Source: RBG-16-66-20 sp036560705
GTDB lineage: Bacteria > Pseudomonadota > Gammaproteobacteria > Burkholderiales > SG8-39
Direction of reading: 5' to 3'
Assembly: GCA_036560705.1 (NCBI GenBank)
Contig: DATBQR010000121.1
Location: forward strand, 1-64,000
Length of the DNA stretch: 64,000 bases
Part shown: one piece after another, positions 1 through 8,384 of the stretch
Layout of the letters: each line of letters begins with the position of its first letter
Numbering within the stretch: the first letter of the stretch is position 1
Translations under genes and position numbers: made by a program
The notes under the pieces: model-generated
What the model was told of the DNA's origin: nothing
What the model saw: the letters and a program-made list of their open reading frames with translations, nothing else
Database searches by the model: none

Positions 1-144
1 CACATGCGCGCGCTGCACGACCTCTGCGACGAGCACCGCGACGTCGCCACCGCGAGCCTGATCGAGGTCTGGATCGACGAGGCCGAGCAGCGCGCCTGGT
101 TCCTGTTCGAGGCGAGCCGCAAGGGCGACGCGCCGGGCCGCTGA
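1..144 (+). CDS. dps: Dps-family DNA-protecting ferritin, C-terminal part
   Basis: This is the last 47 codons of a reading frame that enters from the left edge and stops with TGA at 142-144. The residues include DLCDEHRD, then LIEVWIDEAEQRAWFLFE near the end, which is the typical last helix of Dps-type mini-ferritins. Dps proteins form dodecamers that oxidise and store iron and bind DNA in stationary phase or oxidative stress. The iron-site residues contributed by earlier helices lie outside the window, so activity cannot be judged. The downstream gene begins 39 bases later on the same strand but has its own purine-rich ribosome-binding region and need not be co-transcribed. Confidence 0.8.
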   Translation, partial: HMRALHDLCDEHRDVATASLIEVWIDEAEQRAWFLFEASRKGDAPGR

Positions 145-183
145 ATCGCTGCCTTGGGGGAGGACAATAGGCTGGATCTCCCG

Positions 184-2097
184 ATGAGAACCAGCACTGC
201 CATCGTCCGGTTCGCGGTTGCGCTTGCTTGCCTGTGGGCTTGCGGCATGTTGAATTTGGCCCGTGCGCAGGCGGCCGACGTTCCGGACACGCTCGAGCAG
301 CGCCTCGCTTCCTGCGCCATGTGCCACGGCAAGAACGGCGAGGGCCTGAAGGCGGGCGAGTACTACCCGCGCATCGCGGGCAAGCCGGCGGGCTACCTCT
401 ACAACCAGCTAGTCAATTTTCGCGACCGCCGCCGGCAGTCCCCTGCGATGAATTACGCGGTGGCGTTCCTGTCCGACGACTACCTGCGGGAAATCGCCGC
501 GCATTATTCGAAGCTTGCGCCGGCGCCGCTGCGGCCGATGCCTGCGCCGGCGAGCGAGGTGCTGGCGCGAGGGCGGCGCCTGGCGATGCAGGGCGACCCG
601 GCAAGAAAAATTCCCCCCTGCACCGCCTGCCACGGCCAGGCGCTGACCGGAATGGAGCCGGGGATCCCGGGCCTGGTCGGTCTCGAGCCGGTGTATGTCG
701 CGGCGCAGATGGGCGCCTGGAGGAACAAACTGCGGCATGCGCAGGCGCCGGATTGCATGGCGCAGGTGGCCGCTGCGCTCGCCCCGGAGGACATGCCGGC
801 AATTGCCGCCTGGCTGGCCACGCGTCCGCTCACCGGCAGCCACGCTCCGCTCGGCGCGGGGGCGCTGCGTCTGCCGTTGAAATGCGGCGTCGAGACGCCG
901 GCAGCGGCATCTCCGGCGACAAAACCTGCCGACGCGGCGCAGGCGCGCGGGGAATATCTGGTGCGGGCCGGCGATTGCCTCTCTTGCCATACCGCGTACG
1001 GCGGGCAGCCGTTCGCGGGGGGCAGGGCGATCCCGACGCCCTTCGGCACGTTGTATGGCCCGAATATCACGCCGGATCCCGAGACCGGCATCGGCAAGTG
1101 GTCGGCGGAGGATTTCTGGCGCGCGCTGCACGACGGCGTCCGCCGCGACGGCGCGCTGCTCTACCCGGCTTTCCCGTATCCCAACTACACGAAAGTCCGG
1201 CGCGAGGATGCGGATGCGATGTACGGCTACCTGAAGTCGCAGCGGCCTGTCCGGCAGCGGAATCGGCCGCACGACATGCGCTTCCCCTACAACAAGCGCG
1301 CGCTGCTGACGGGGTGGCGCGCGCTGTACTTCAAGGAGGGCGTCCACCAGGACGATCCTGCGCAAAGCGCGCAGTGGAATCGCGGCGCCTACCTTGTCGA
1401 AGGCCTTGGGCATTGCAATGCCTGCCATGCCGAGCGCAGCGCGCTTGGCGGCGTCAAGCCGCAGCAGGAAACCGCGGGCGGCCTGATCCCGGTGCTGAAC
1501 TGGTACGCGCCGTCGCTTACTTCCAGCCGGGAAACCGGGCTGGGCGATTGGGATGCGGGCGAAGTGGTGGAACTGCTCAAGCATGGCGTATCGCCGCGCG
1601 GCGCGGTGTTCGGGCCGATGTCCGAAGTGGTGCGCAACAGCCTGCAGTACCTCAGCGAGGCGGATCTTGCGGCAATGGCGGCATACCTCAAGTCGCAGAA
1701 GAAGCCCGCGCAAGCGTCAGGCGGGACGCAGGTCCAGGTTACGGCGGAGCAGGCCGGCCAGATGATGGCGCGCGGCGCGCGCCTCTACGAGGACGATTGT
1801 TCGGAGTGCCACCAGCCGCGCGGCGAGGGCGTGGCGCGCATCTATCCGCCGCTCGCCAATGCCGAGGCGATGCTGATGCGCAATCCCGTGAACGCGGTGC
1901 GCATGGTGCTGAACGGAGGGTTCGCGCCCAGCACCCTCGGCAATCCGCGGCCCTACGGCATGCCGTCCTTCGGCCAGGTTCTGAATGACGACGACGTCGC
2001 CTCCCTCGTGACCTACATCCGGGGCTCCTGGGGGAACACCGCCGCGCCGGTGTCGCCAGTGGATGTCGCCCGCATGCGCGACGTGCCGCTCGACTAG
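184..2097 (+). CDS. Five-heme cytochrome c: c4-like domain fused to alcohol-dehydrogenase-type triheme cytochrome
   Basis: The ATG at 184 gives a 637-residue protein with a signal peptide over about residues 1-31 (hydrophobic core, Ala-X-Ala-type end), so it is exported to the periplasm. An in-frame TTG at 154 is possible but would put ten polar residues before the signal. Five CXXCH heme sites are visible: C44-H48, C146-H150, C265-H269, C411-H415 and C539-H543. The first two belong to a cytochrome c4-like pair of domains. The last three have the spacing and motifs (TPFGTLYGPNITPD, PYPNYTKV) of the cytochrome subunit of membrane alcohol and gluconate dehydrogenases. It probably relays electrons from a periplasmic dehydrogenase to an oxidase or quinone, but no catalytic dehydrogenase subunit lies nearby. 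Confidence 0.85.
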   Translation: MRTSTAIVRFAVALACLWACGMLNLARAQAADVPDTLEQRLASCAMCHGKNGEGLKAGEYYPRIAGKPAGYLYNQLVNFRDRRRQSPAMNYAVAFLSDDYLREIAAHYSKLAPAPLRPMPAPASEVLARGRRLAMQGDPARKIPPCTACHGQALTGMEPGIPGLVGLEPVYVAAQMGAWRNKLRHAQAPDCMAQVAAALAPEDMPAIAAWLATRPLTGSHAPLGAGALRLPLKCGVETPAAASPATKPADAAQARGEYLVRAGDCLSCHTAYGGQPFAGGRAIPTPFGTLYGPNITPDPETGIGKWSAEDFWRALHDGVRRDGALLYPAFPYPNYTKVRREDADAMYGYLKSQRPVRQRNRPHDMRFPYNKRALLTGWRALYFKEGVHQDDPAQSAQWNRGAYLVEGLGHCNACHAERSALGGVKPQQETAGGLIPVLNWYAPSLTSSRETGLGDWDAGEVVELLKHGVSPRGAVFGPMSEVVRNSLQYLSEADLAAMAAYLKSQKKPAQASGGTQVQVTAEQAGQMMARGARLYEDDCSECHQPRGEGVARIYPPLANAEAMLMRNPVNAVRMVLNGGFAPSTLGNPRPYGMPSFGQVLNDDDVASLVTYIRGSWGNTAAPVSPVDVARMRDVPLD

Positions 2098-2115
2098 CGT
2101 TTCCCGGGTGCAGGA

Positions 2116-3843
2116 CTAGTGGATCTCGGGCTCCGGGGTCGGCGCGGTACCTTCGAGGAAATCGAAGTCGCAGCCTTCGTTCGCCTGCTTCACGTGGCGC
2201 GAGAAGATGGCGCCGTAGCTTCTTTCGTATTTGAGAGGCGGCCGCTTCCAGTTCTTTTTTCTTTTCTCGAATTCTTCCGGGGTTATTTTCAGATTTAAAG
2301 ATTTTTTCTCGACATCCAATTCAATCAAGTCACCGTCTTGCACGAAGGCGAGCGGGCCGCCGACGTAGGCTTCCGGCGCGACGTGCAGGATGCAGGTGCC
2401 GTAGCTGGTGCCGCTCATGCGGCCATCCGAAATCCTCACCATGTCCTTCACGCCCTGCTTGATGAGCTTCCTCGGCATGGGCAGCATGCCCCACTCGGGG
2501 AAGCCGGGGCCGCCGAGCGGGCCCGACATCTTCAGCACCAGCACGGAGTTCGCGTCGACCTCGAGGTCGTCGCGGTCGATCCGCGTCGACATATCGTTGT
2601 AGTCCTCGAACACCACCGCCTTCCCCGTGTGCTTCAGCAGCTTCGGGTCGGCGGCGCTGACTTTGAGGACGGCGCCATCCGGCGCCAGGGATCCGCGCAA
2701 CATCACCAGGCCGCCGGATTTCTTCAGCGGTTTGTCGCGCGGCAGGATGACGTCCGGATTCCAGACCTTGGCGCCCTCGATGTTCTCGCCGAGGGTTTTG
2801 CCGTTTACCGTTTTTGCATTCAGGTCCAAAAGATCTTTCAGAGAAAACAAAAGAGCTCTCAGCCCGCCCGCGTAGAAGAAATCCTCCATCAGGTACTTGT
2901 CGCCGGAGGGGCGCACGTTGGCGATCACCGGCACCTTGGCCGCGATCTCGTTGTAGCGCTCGAGCGGGAAGGGCAGGCCGGCGCGGCCGGCCATGGCGAC
3001 GAGGTGCACCACTGCGTTGGTCGAGCCGCCCATCGCCATCAGCGTGGTGATGGCGTTGTCGAAGGAACCTTTGGAGAGGAAATCCCGCGGCTTGTAGTCC
3101 TCCCACACCATCTCGACGATGCGCTTGCCGGTGAGCGTCGCCATGCGCGCGTGGTTCGAATCGGGCGCCGGGATCGAGGAATAGCCGGGCAGCGTGAAGC
3201 CGAGCGCCTCGGCGAGCGACATCATCGTCGCCGCGGTGCCCATGGTCATGCAGGTGCCGGGCGAGCGCGCGATGGTGTCCTCGATGTCCTGCCAATCGCG
3301 CTCGGTGATGCGCCCGGCGCGCAGTTCGTCCCAGTATTTCCAGGTGTCCGAACCCGAGCCCAGCGTCTGGTCGCGCCAGTGGCTGTTCAGCATCGGGCCC
3401 GCCGGCAGGTAGATCGCCGGCAGGTTCATGCTGGTCGCGCCCATGATGAGCGCGGGCGTGGTCTTGTCGCAGCCGCCCATCAGCACGCAGCCGTCCGCCG
3501 GGTAGGAGCGCAGCAGCTCCTCGGTCTCCATCGCGAGGAAATTGCGGTACATCATGGTGGTCGGCTTCTGCATGGTTTCCGCCAGCGCCATCGCCGGCAT
3601 TTCCAGCGGGAAGCCGCCCGCCTGCCAGATGCCGCGCTTCACTTCCTCGGCGCGCTGGCGGAAGTGGGTGTGGCAGTGGTTGATGTCCGACCAGGTGTTG
3701 ATGATGGCGATGACCGGCTTGCCCGCGTAGTCGGTGCGGTCGTAGCCCATCTGCGCGGTGCGCGAGCGGTGGCCGAAGGAGCGCAGGTCCTTGACGCCGA
3801 ACCAGCGATGCGAGCGGAGTTCCTCTGGTTTCTTTTTCTTCAC
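2116..3843 (-). CDS. IlvD/Edd-family dehydratase, probably a sugar-acid (L-arabinonate-type) dehydratase
   Basis: A GTG at 3843 preceded by GAGGAG five bases upstream gives 575 residues, beginning MKKKKPEELRSHRWFG. A longer open frame upstream runs into the divergent permease gene and is not used. Visible family motifs are the iron-sulfur cysteine signatures GGCDKTTPA and PGTCMTMGTA, and SDGRMSGTSYG near the C terminus. The length and the segment RSFGHRSRTAQMGYD resemble L-arabinonate and D-xylonate dehydratases more than dihydroxy-acid dehydratase of branched-chain synthesis. Those enzymes convert aldonic acids to 2-keto-3-deoxy acids. No other sugar-acid gene is adjacent, so the substrate is inferred only from similarity by eye. 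Confidence 0.8.
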   Translation of the reverse strand: MKKKKPEELRSHRWFGVKDLRSFGHRSRTAQMGYDRTDYAGKPVIAIINTWSDINHCHTHFRQRAEEVKRGIWQAGGFPLEMPAMALAETMQKPTTMMYRNFLAMETEELLRSYPADGCVLMGGCDKTTPALIMGATSMNLPAIYLPAGPMLNSHWRDQTLGSGSDTWKYWDELRAGRITERDWQDIEDTIARSPGTCMTMGTAATMMSLAEALGFTLPGYSSIPAPDSNHARMATLTGKRIVEMVWEDYKPRDFLSKGSFDNAITTLMAMGGSTNAVVHLVAMAGRAGLPFPLERYNEIAAKVPVIANVRPSGDKYLMEDFFYAGGLRALLFSLKDLLDLNAKTVNGKTLGENIEGAKVWNPDVILPRDKPLKKSGGLVMLRGSLAPDGAVLKVSAADPKLLKHTGKAVVFEDYNDMSTRIDRDDLEVDANSVLVLKMSGPLGGPGFPEWGMLPMPRKLIKQGVKDMVRISDGRMSGTSYGTCILHVAPEAYVGGPLAFVQDGDLIELDVEKKSLNLKITPEEFEKRKKNWKRPPLKYERSYGAIFSRHVKQANEGCDFDFLEGTAPTPEPEIH

Positions 3844-3883
3844 GTTTTCTCCTCGGGGCAGGGGGAAATTGTAAACTTGCTTG

Positions 3884-4672
3884 ATGAGCGGGACCACATC
3901 GACCTCTGCCGGGACCTTCCTGTTCCGTCCCCGCAGCTGGCGGCGCGTGCTGCGCTTCGCCGGCTTTGCCACGGCGGCGGCGCTCTCGCCCTCGACCTAC
4001 AACCCGCAGGCACGCGAGGTCGCGGTGCGCCAGATCTACCTTACCGCCTGGCAGATCCTCCCCGGTTATGCGGCAATCACTGCGCTGCTCAGCCTCCTGC
4101 TGATCGAGGTGGTGGTCGGCTCGGCGCGCCGCTACGGCGTCACGCAATATTCGCTGGAACTCGTGCTGCGGGTGCTGGTACTCGAGCTGGTGCCGCTGAT
4201 GACGGCGCTGTTCGTCGCGCTGCGCTCGGGGGCCGCGATCGGCGCCGAAATCGCGCTGATGTGCGTGCGCGGCGAACTCGAGGACACGGAGGAGGTCGCG
4301 GCGAGCCCGCTGCATGCGGAGCTGGTGCCGCGCATCGCCGGCGCGGCGCTCTCGGTGGCATCGCTCACCACGCTCGGCTGCCTGGTCGCGGTCTGGCTCG
4401 CCTACGTGGAGTTCTACGGCTTCACTTCCGCGGGGCAGCCCGAGTTTTCGCACATCGTCAGCAATGTTTTCGACGGCCTGGAACTGGCCAGTTTCTGTCT
4501 CAAGTGCCTGCTGTTCGGCCTTGCCGTCGCCATCATTCCGGCGGCCACCGCGCTGGAAGCCGAGCGCGGCGTGATCAAATCCCTCCCCGCCGTGGTGCTC
4601 GGGGGGCTGATAAAGCTGTTCTTCGTTATCCTCGCCGTCGAGGCCGCGACTTTGGTGGTGAAATACGTCTGA
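3884..4672 (+). CDS. mlaE: MlaE-type permease of an MCE lipid transporter
   Basis: The ATG at 3884 gives a 262-residue inner-membrane protein of the MlaE/YrbE family, with five or six hydrophobic segments and the conserved stretch VPLMTALFVALRSGAAIGAE that characterises these permeases. MlaE proteins form the membrane channel of ABC importers or exporters moving phospholipids between the membranes, with an MCE protein and an ATPase. The next gene starts three bases after the stop, so they are co-transcribed. The start region is divergent from the dehydratase gene, with about 40 bases between them. No MlaF-type ATPase gene is present in the operon, which is unusual. Confidence 0.88.
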   Translation: MSGTTSTSAGTFLFRPRSWRRVLRFAGFATAAALSPSTYNPQAREVAVRQIYLTAWQILPGYAAITALLSLLLIEVVVGSARRYGVTQYSLELVLRVLVLELVPLMTALFVALRSGAAIGAEIALMCVRGELEDTEEVAASPLHAELVPRIAGAALSVASLTTLGCLVAVWLAYVEFYGFTSAGQPEFSHIVSNVFDGLELASFCLKCLLFGLAVAIIPAATALEAERGVIKSLPAVVLGGLIKLFFVILAVEAATLVVKYV

Positions 4673-4674
4673 TC

Positions 4675-5685
4675 ATGGCGGAACAGCCCGGCAAGCCCGA
4701 ATCCACGTCCCCCGCCGACATCGCCAGCGGGCTGCTGCCGCGTAATATCGGCGTCAAGGTCGGCGCGCTGCTTGCGGTATCGATCGTCATTGCGCTCGGT
4801 TTCATCGCCTACGTGCTGGACTCGCGTGGCGTGTTCGACCAGACGCAGCGCATGTACCTGATCGCCGACAACGCGGAGGGCATCAGCGTCGGCACGGATC
4901 TCACCTTTTCCGGGTTCCCGATCGGCAAGGTGCGCCGCATCACGCTGCGCGACGACGGCAAGGTGCGCATCAGCGTCCGGGTGCCCGTGAGCGAGACGAA
5001 GTGGCTGCGCGAGTCGAGCGTCTTCGTGATCGACGTGCCGCTGGTGGGTGCGGCCAAGCTGCGCGCCTTCACCGCCAACCTGCAGGATCCGCCGCTGGCG
5101 GACCGCGCCGAGCGCCCGGTGCTGCGCGGCGACACCACCGAGGAAATTCCGCGCATGGTCGCCTCGCTGCGTGCCGTGCTGGACAACCTCGACCAGATGA
5201 CCGACTCCGGCTCGAGCCTGCAGGAAAGCATCAAGAACGTGCGCACCGTGACCGAGCGCATGGCCGGCAAGTACGGCGTGCTGGGCGGTCTGATGGGCAG
5301 CGAGGACAACGCGAAGAAGGTGATCGCCTCGATTGACCGCGCCAACGCGCTGCTGGCCTCGCTCGGCGGGGTGTCGCTCAAGCTCGACTCGGTGCTCTCC
5401 AAGACCGACCAGCGCGTGTTCGGGCAGGGCGGCGTCATCGACGAGACGCAGAAGGCGGTGGTGCAGGCGAACGCGATCCTGGGCGACGTGCGCGAGAGCC
5501 TGAAGAAGGTCGATGCCCTCCTCGCCGACGCGCAGGCCGTGGGCGCAAACGCGAAAGCGGCGACCGCGGACCTCGGCACGCTGCGCGCCGAGGTCGAGAC
5601 GAGCCTGCGCAAGGTCACCTCGCTGATCGAGGAGATCAACCGCAAGTGGCCCTTCGGTCGCGATACGCAGATCAAATTGCCATGA
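4675..5685 (+). CDS. MCE (MlaD/PqiB-like) domain protein, membrane anchored
   Basis: This 336-residue protein has an N-terminal membrane anchor at about residues 29-48 and a single MCE domain at about 55-140, including the typical GISVGTDLTFSGFPIGKVRRI turn region. The rest, about 160-336, is Ala/Leu/Glu/Lys-rich and predicted helical or coiled-coil. MCE proteins form hexameric rings or tubes in the periplasm that carry phospholipids for their ABC permease. It is about twice the length of MlaD of E. coli because of the helical C-terminal tail, a form common in betaproteobacteria. The gene starts three bases after mlaE and overlaps the following lipoprotein gene through ATGA. Confidence 0.88.
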   Translation: MAEQPGKPESTSPADIASGLLPRNIGVKVGALLAVSIVIALGFIAYVLDSRGVFDQTQRMYLIADNAEGISVGTDLTFSGFPIGKVRRITLRDDGKVRISVRVPVSETKWLRESSVFVIDVPLVGAAKLRAFTANLQDPPLADRAERPVLRGDTTEEIPRMVASLRAVLDNLDQMTDSGSSLQESIKNVRTVTERMAGKYGVLGGLMGSEDNAKKVIASIDRANALLASLGGVSLKLDSVLSKTDQRVFGQGGVIDETQKAVVQANAILGDVRESLKKVDALLADAQAVGANAKAATADLGTLRAEVETSLRKVTSLIEEINRKWPFGRDTQIKLP

Positions 5686-6257
5686 AGCGGCTTGGTCTTT
5701 CATTCCTGCTGTTGCTCGCGGCCTGCGGCGGCGGGCCGGCGCCGGCGGACTGGCAGCTGAATGCAGTCGCGGCCATGAGTGCTTTCCAGCAGGATTACCT
5801 GGTCGGCGATACGAAAACGGCCGACATCGAGTTTGCCCGGCTGAAGAATGAAATTTCCGCCAGCGGGCGCGGCGACCTGGCCGCGCGCGCGGAACTGGTG
5901 CGCTGCGCCGCGCGCACGGCCAGCCTGGAATTCGACGACTGCCCGGGTTTCGCGGCGTGGCGCGCCGACGCGGGTCCCGAAGAACTCGCCTACTACGAAT
6001 TTCTTGCCGGCCGCGCGGAACGGGCCGCTGCCGATGCGCCGCTGTCGCGCCTGGTTTCCGCGGGGGTGCAGTTCAAGTCCGGAAAAATAACCCCGGAAGG
6101 CATTTCTGCCGCGATCGACATCGCTTCCGCGCAGGGCTGGCGCAGGCCGCTGCTGGCCTGGCTGGGCGTACAGGAAAAGCGCGCCGAAGCAGCGGGCGAT
6201 GGCGCGGCACTGGAGAAGATCCGCCGGCGCATCGCGCTCGTGTCGGGGAAAAGCTAG
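5682..6257 (+). CDS. Small lipoprotein of the MCE transport operon
   Basis: A 191-residue protein with a clear lipoprotein signal: charged MKRLG, a hydrophobic run, and the lipobox LAAC with C15 as the lipidated residue, followed by Gly rather than Asp, which favours the outer membrane. The remainder has no domain I recognise with confidence. It is Ala- and Glu-rich, probably all-helical, and has two pairs of isolated cysteines. The ATG overlaps the stop of the MCE gene (ATGA), so it is the last gene of that operon. By position it could be the outer-membrane or accessory partner of the transporter, but it does not obviously resemble the PqiC/ABC-type auxiliary lipoproteins. Confidence 0.7.
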   Translation: MKRLGLSFLLLLAACGGGPAPADWQLNAVAAMSAFQQDYLVGDTKTADIEFARLKNEISASGRGDLAARAELVRCAARTASLEFDDCPGFAAWRADAGPEELAYYEFLAGRAERAAADAPLSRLVSAGVQFKSGKITPEGISAAIDIASAQGWRRPLLAWLGVQEKRAEAAGDGAALEKIRRRIALVSGKS

Positions 6258-6290
6258 GCTGCCGCCCTGTACGTGAAGAGGCGCGCCCGC

Positions 6291-6938
6291 CTAAGCGGCC
6301 GCGCGGTACTTCAAGGCGACTCCGTTCAGACGCTGCAGTTCGTCGAAGGAAACGTCGGCGAGGATTTCCACCAGGTGCAGGCCGTCGGGCTTGACGTCGA
6401 TCACCGCCAGATCGGTGTAGACGCGGTTGACGCAGCGCGCGCCGGTGAGCGGATAGCTGCAGCGCTCGACGAGCTTGCTTTTGCCTTCCTTGGTGAGGTG
6501 CTCCATCATCACCAGCACCTGCTTGGCGCCGACCGCGAGGTCCATGGCGCCGCCGACTGCCGGGATTGCATCCGGCGCGCCGGTGTGCCAGTTGGCGAGG
6601 TCACCGGCGGCGGAAACCTGGAACGCGCCCAGCACGCAGAAGTCGAGATGCTGGCCGCGGATCATGCCGAAGGAGTCGGCGTGGTGAAAGTAGGAGCCGC
6701 CCGCCAGCAGCGTGACCGGTTCCTTGCCGGCGTTGATCAGGTCCTCGTCCTCTTCGCCCTCCGCCGGGCGCGGGCCGACGCCGAGCACGCCATTCTCGCT
6801 GTGCAGGATGATCTCGCGACCCTTCGGCAGGTAGTCGGCGACCAGCGTCGGCAAGCCGATGCCGAGGTTGACGTAGGCGCCCTCGGGGATGTCCTGCGCG
6901 ACGCGCGCCGCCATCTGCTTGCGGTCGAATTTTTTCAT
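6291..6938 (-). CDS. scoB: 3-oxoacid CoA-transferase, subunit B
   Basis: A 215-residue protein beginning MKKFDRKQMAARVAQDI. It carries the family signature SENGVLG, in which E48 is the catalytic glutamate that forms the acyl-CoA thioester, preceded by NLGIGLPTLVADY. Family members transfer CoA from succinyl-CoA (or acetyl-CoA) to acetoacetate or 3-oxoadipate. The exact acceptor cannot be told from sequence, so ScoAB, AtoDA and PcaIJ remain possible. Its ATG shares one base with the stop of subunit A (TGATG), consistent with coupled translation in equal amounts. The gene is convergent with the MCE lipoprotein gene, 33 bases away. Confidence 0.88.
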   Translation of the reverse strand: MKKFDRKQMAARVAQDIPEGAYVNLGIGLPTLVADYLPKGREIILHSENGVLGVGPRPAEGEEDEDLINAGKEPVTLLAGGSYFHHADSFGMIRGQHLDFCVLGAFQVSAAGDLANWHTGAPDAIPAVGGAMDLAVGAKQVLVMMEHLTKEGKSKLVERCSYPLTGARCVNRVYTDLAVIDVKPDGLHLVEILADVSFDELQRLNGVALKYRAAA

Positions 6939-7600
6939 CAATGCAATTTTACGACCCGCTTGACGAAGATTCCCGGCGTAACGACAGTCTCCGGGTCGAG
7001 TTCGCCGAGCTCGACCGTTTCGCGCACCTGTACCACGGTGCATTTCGCCGCCGCTGCCATGATCGGGCCGAAATTGCGCGCCGTCTTGCGGTAGGCGAGG
7101 TTGCCCCAGCGGTCGGCGCGGTCGGCCTTGATGAGCGCGTAATCGGCATGGATCGGCAGTTCGAACACGTAGTCGCGGCCGTTGATGCGGCGCGTTTCCT
7201 TGCCCTCGGCAAGACGGGTGCCGAAGGCCGTCGGCGTGAAAAAGCCGCCGATGCCGGCGCCCGCGGCGCGGATGCGCTCGGCGAGCGTACCCTGCGGCAC
7301 CAGCTCCAGTTCGAGTTTCCCCGCGCGATAGAGCTTGTCGAAGTGCCATGAATCCGCCTGGCGCGGGAAGGAGCAGAGGATCTTGCGCACGCGGCCCGCG
7401 CCGATCAGCGCGGCCAGCCCTGTATCCGCATTGCCGGCGTTGTTGTTGACGACGGTGAGTTCCTTCGCGCCTTGCGCGATCAGGCAGTCGATCAGTCTTG
7501 CCGGCATGCCGGCGTTGCCGAAGCCGCCGATCATCACCGTCGCGCCGTCGGGCACGTCGGCCAGCGCGGCTTCCGGCGTCGCGAAGAATTTGTCGATCAT
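6938..7600 (-). CDS. scoA: 3-oxoacid CoA-transferase, subunit A
   Basis: The ATG at 7600 with GAGG just upstream gives 220 residues, beginning MIDKFFATPEAALADV, the usual start of this family. An in-frame GTG at 7654 would add 18 polar residues and is less likely. The glycine-rich CoA-binding motif GGFGNAGMPARL is at residues 25-36. The protein pairs with the B subunit to form the active heteromeric transferase used in acetoacetate or 3-oxoadipate breakdown. A TATAAA hexamer on the minus strand at 7672-7677 is a possible -10 element, about 70 bases before the start, though no good -35 is visible. Confidence 0.88.
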   Translation of the reverse strand: MIDKFFATPEAALADVPDGATVMIGGFGNAGMPARLIDCLIAQGAKELTVVNNNAGNADTGLAALIGAGRVRKILCSFPRQADSWHFDKLYRAGKLELELVPQGTLAERIRAAGAGIGGFFTPTAFGTRLAEGKETRRINGRDYVFELPIHADYALIKADRADRWGNLAYRKTARNFGPIMAAAAKCTVVQVRETVELGELDPETVVTPGIFVKRVVKLH

Positions 7601-7913
7601 GGGCCTCGAATTATCGCCCGAGGGGGTTTTCGAGCCATTTTTGTCAGTAGACACTCACATAACGAATCTTCTTTATAGATCACTTTTAATGGCAGTCCTA
7701 ACTAATTGATACTTATGCACAATTAAAATCAAGATTTGGCCTCCAATAGTGCAGCTAAGTGCCTGTCAGACCAGAAGAAATTCCAAATCCTCGGCTTGAC
7801 CGGCCATTCCCTTTCGCATAAAGTGGGAAAACGTAGAAAAAAGTGGCTTAACTGGCCGATAACAATGCCGCAATCCCGGTTTTGGTGAATCGGAGTGGAG
7901 GAGACAAAAAGAG
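7601..7913. other. Divergent intergenic region between scoA and mraZ
   Basis: These 313 bases carry no gene. The middle part, about 7650-7760, is distinctly AT-rich compared with the surroundings. Contents: a possible minus-strand -10 (TATAAA, 7672-7677) for the CoA-transferase pair, and on the plus strand a sigma-70-type promoter with two GTGG boxes before mraZ. No inverted-repeat pair, integrase remnant, tRNA or small gene with a ribosome-binding site was found. Short frames such as the six-codon one starting at 7689 lack support. Confidence 0.7.
7796..7848 (+). promoter_or_regulatory. Candidate mraZ promoter with MraZ-type boxes
   Basis: TTGACC at 7796-7801 and TAAAGT at 7819-7824 are separated by 17 bases and fit a sigma-70 promoter. 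GTGGGA at 7823-7828 overlaps the -10 and a second copy, GTGGCT, lies at 7843-7848, exactly 20 bases downstream. MraZ of other bacteria represses its own operon by binding direct repeats of a TGGG-type box, so these two boxes are a plausible autoregulatory operator. The 20-base period (two helical turns) instead of the ten-base spacing in E. coli is noteworthy. The ribosome-binding site GGAGGAG is at 7897-7903. Confidence 0.5.
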
Positions 7914-8369
7914 ATGGGCGGCACGGGTACGTTTCACGGCGCAACGGTCATCACGCTCGACGCAAAGGGCCGCCTCGCCGTTCCGACTCGCCATCGCGAT
8001 GCTCTGGTCGCCACGAGCAGGACGCTCGTGCTGACCGCGCATCCCGACGGCTGCGCGCTCATCTATCCCGAATCCGCCTGGGAGCGCGTGCGCGCGCAGG
8101 TCGAGAAATTTCCCAGCTTTCACGCGCAGGCCAGCTGGTGGAAGCGCCTGCTGCTCGGCTTCGAGGAGCACATCGCGCCCGATGCCTCCGGCCGCGTGCT
8201 GGTGTCGAGCGGCCTCCGGCTGCACGCCAAGCTCGAGCGCGAGGCGATGCTGGTCGGCCAGGGCCACTATTTCGAACTGTGGGATGCGGGCGTCTGGAGC
8301 GCGAAGCTCGCCGCCGCGCTGTCCGCTTCCGGCACTCCGCCTCCGGGCATGGAGGGCTTCTCGCTGTGA
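7914..8369 (+). CDS. mraZ: MraZ, transcriptional regulator of the dcw cluster
   Basis: A 151-residue protein of the AbrB-fold MraZ family, with the two characteristic repeats: residues about 8-30 (FHGATVITLDAKGRLAVPTRHR) and about 82-105 (DASGRVLVSSGLRLHA). MraZ forms a ring, binds repeats upstream of its own gene and represses the division and cell-wall cluster. It is the first gene of the cluster, preceded by GGAGGAG ten bases before the ATG. rsmH follows after 15 bases. The candidate binding boxes overlap the predicted promoter just upstream, in line with autoregulation. Confidence 0.95.
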   Translation: MGGTGTFHGATVITLDAKGRLAVPTRHRDALVATSRTLVLTAHPDGCALIYPESAWERVRAQVEKFPSFHAQASWWKRLLLGFEEHIAPDASGRVLVSSGLRLHAKLEREAMLVGQGHYFELWDAGVWSAKLAAALSASGTPPPGMEGFSL

Positions 8370-8384
8370 CGGCGGGCGCGGACG

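Noticed and set aside
154..183. TTG start for the five-heme cytochrome
   Set aside because: It would place a polar stretch before the signal peptide; the ATG at 184 gives a normal export signal.
2338..4670. Plus-strand open frame running into the MCE gene
   Set aside because: The upstream part is antisense to the dehydratase and out of frame with mlaE; only the portion from 4675 matches an MCE protein.
7650..7760. AT-rich patch as a possible transferred element or scar
   Set aside because: It contains no repeats, integrase remnant or tRNA, and is explained by promoter sequence between divergent units.
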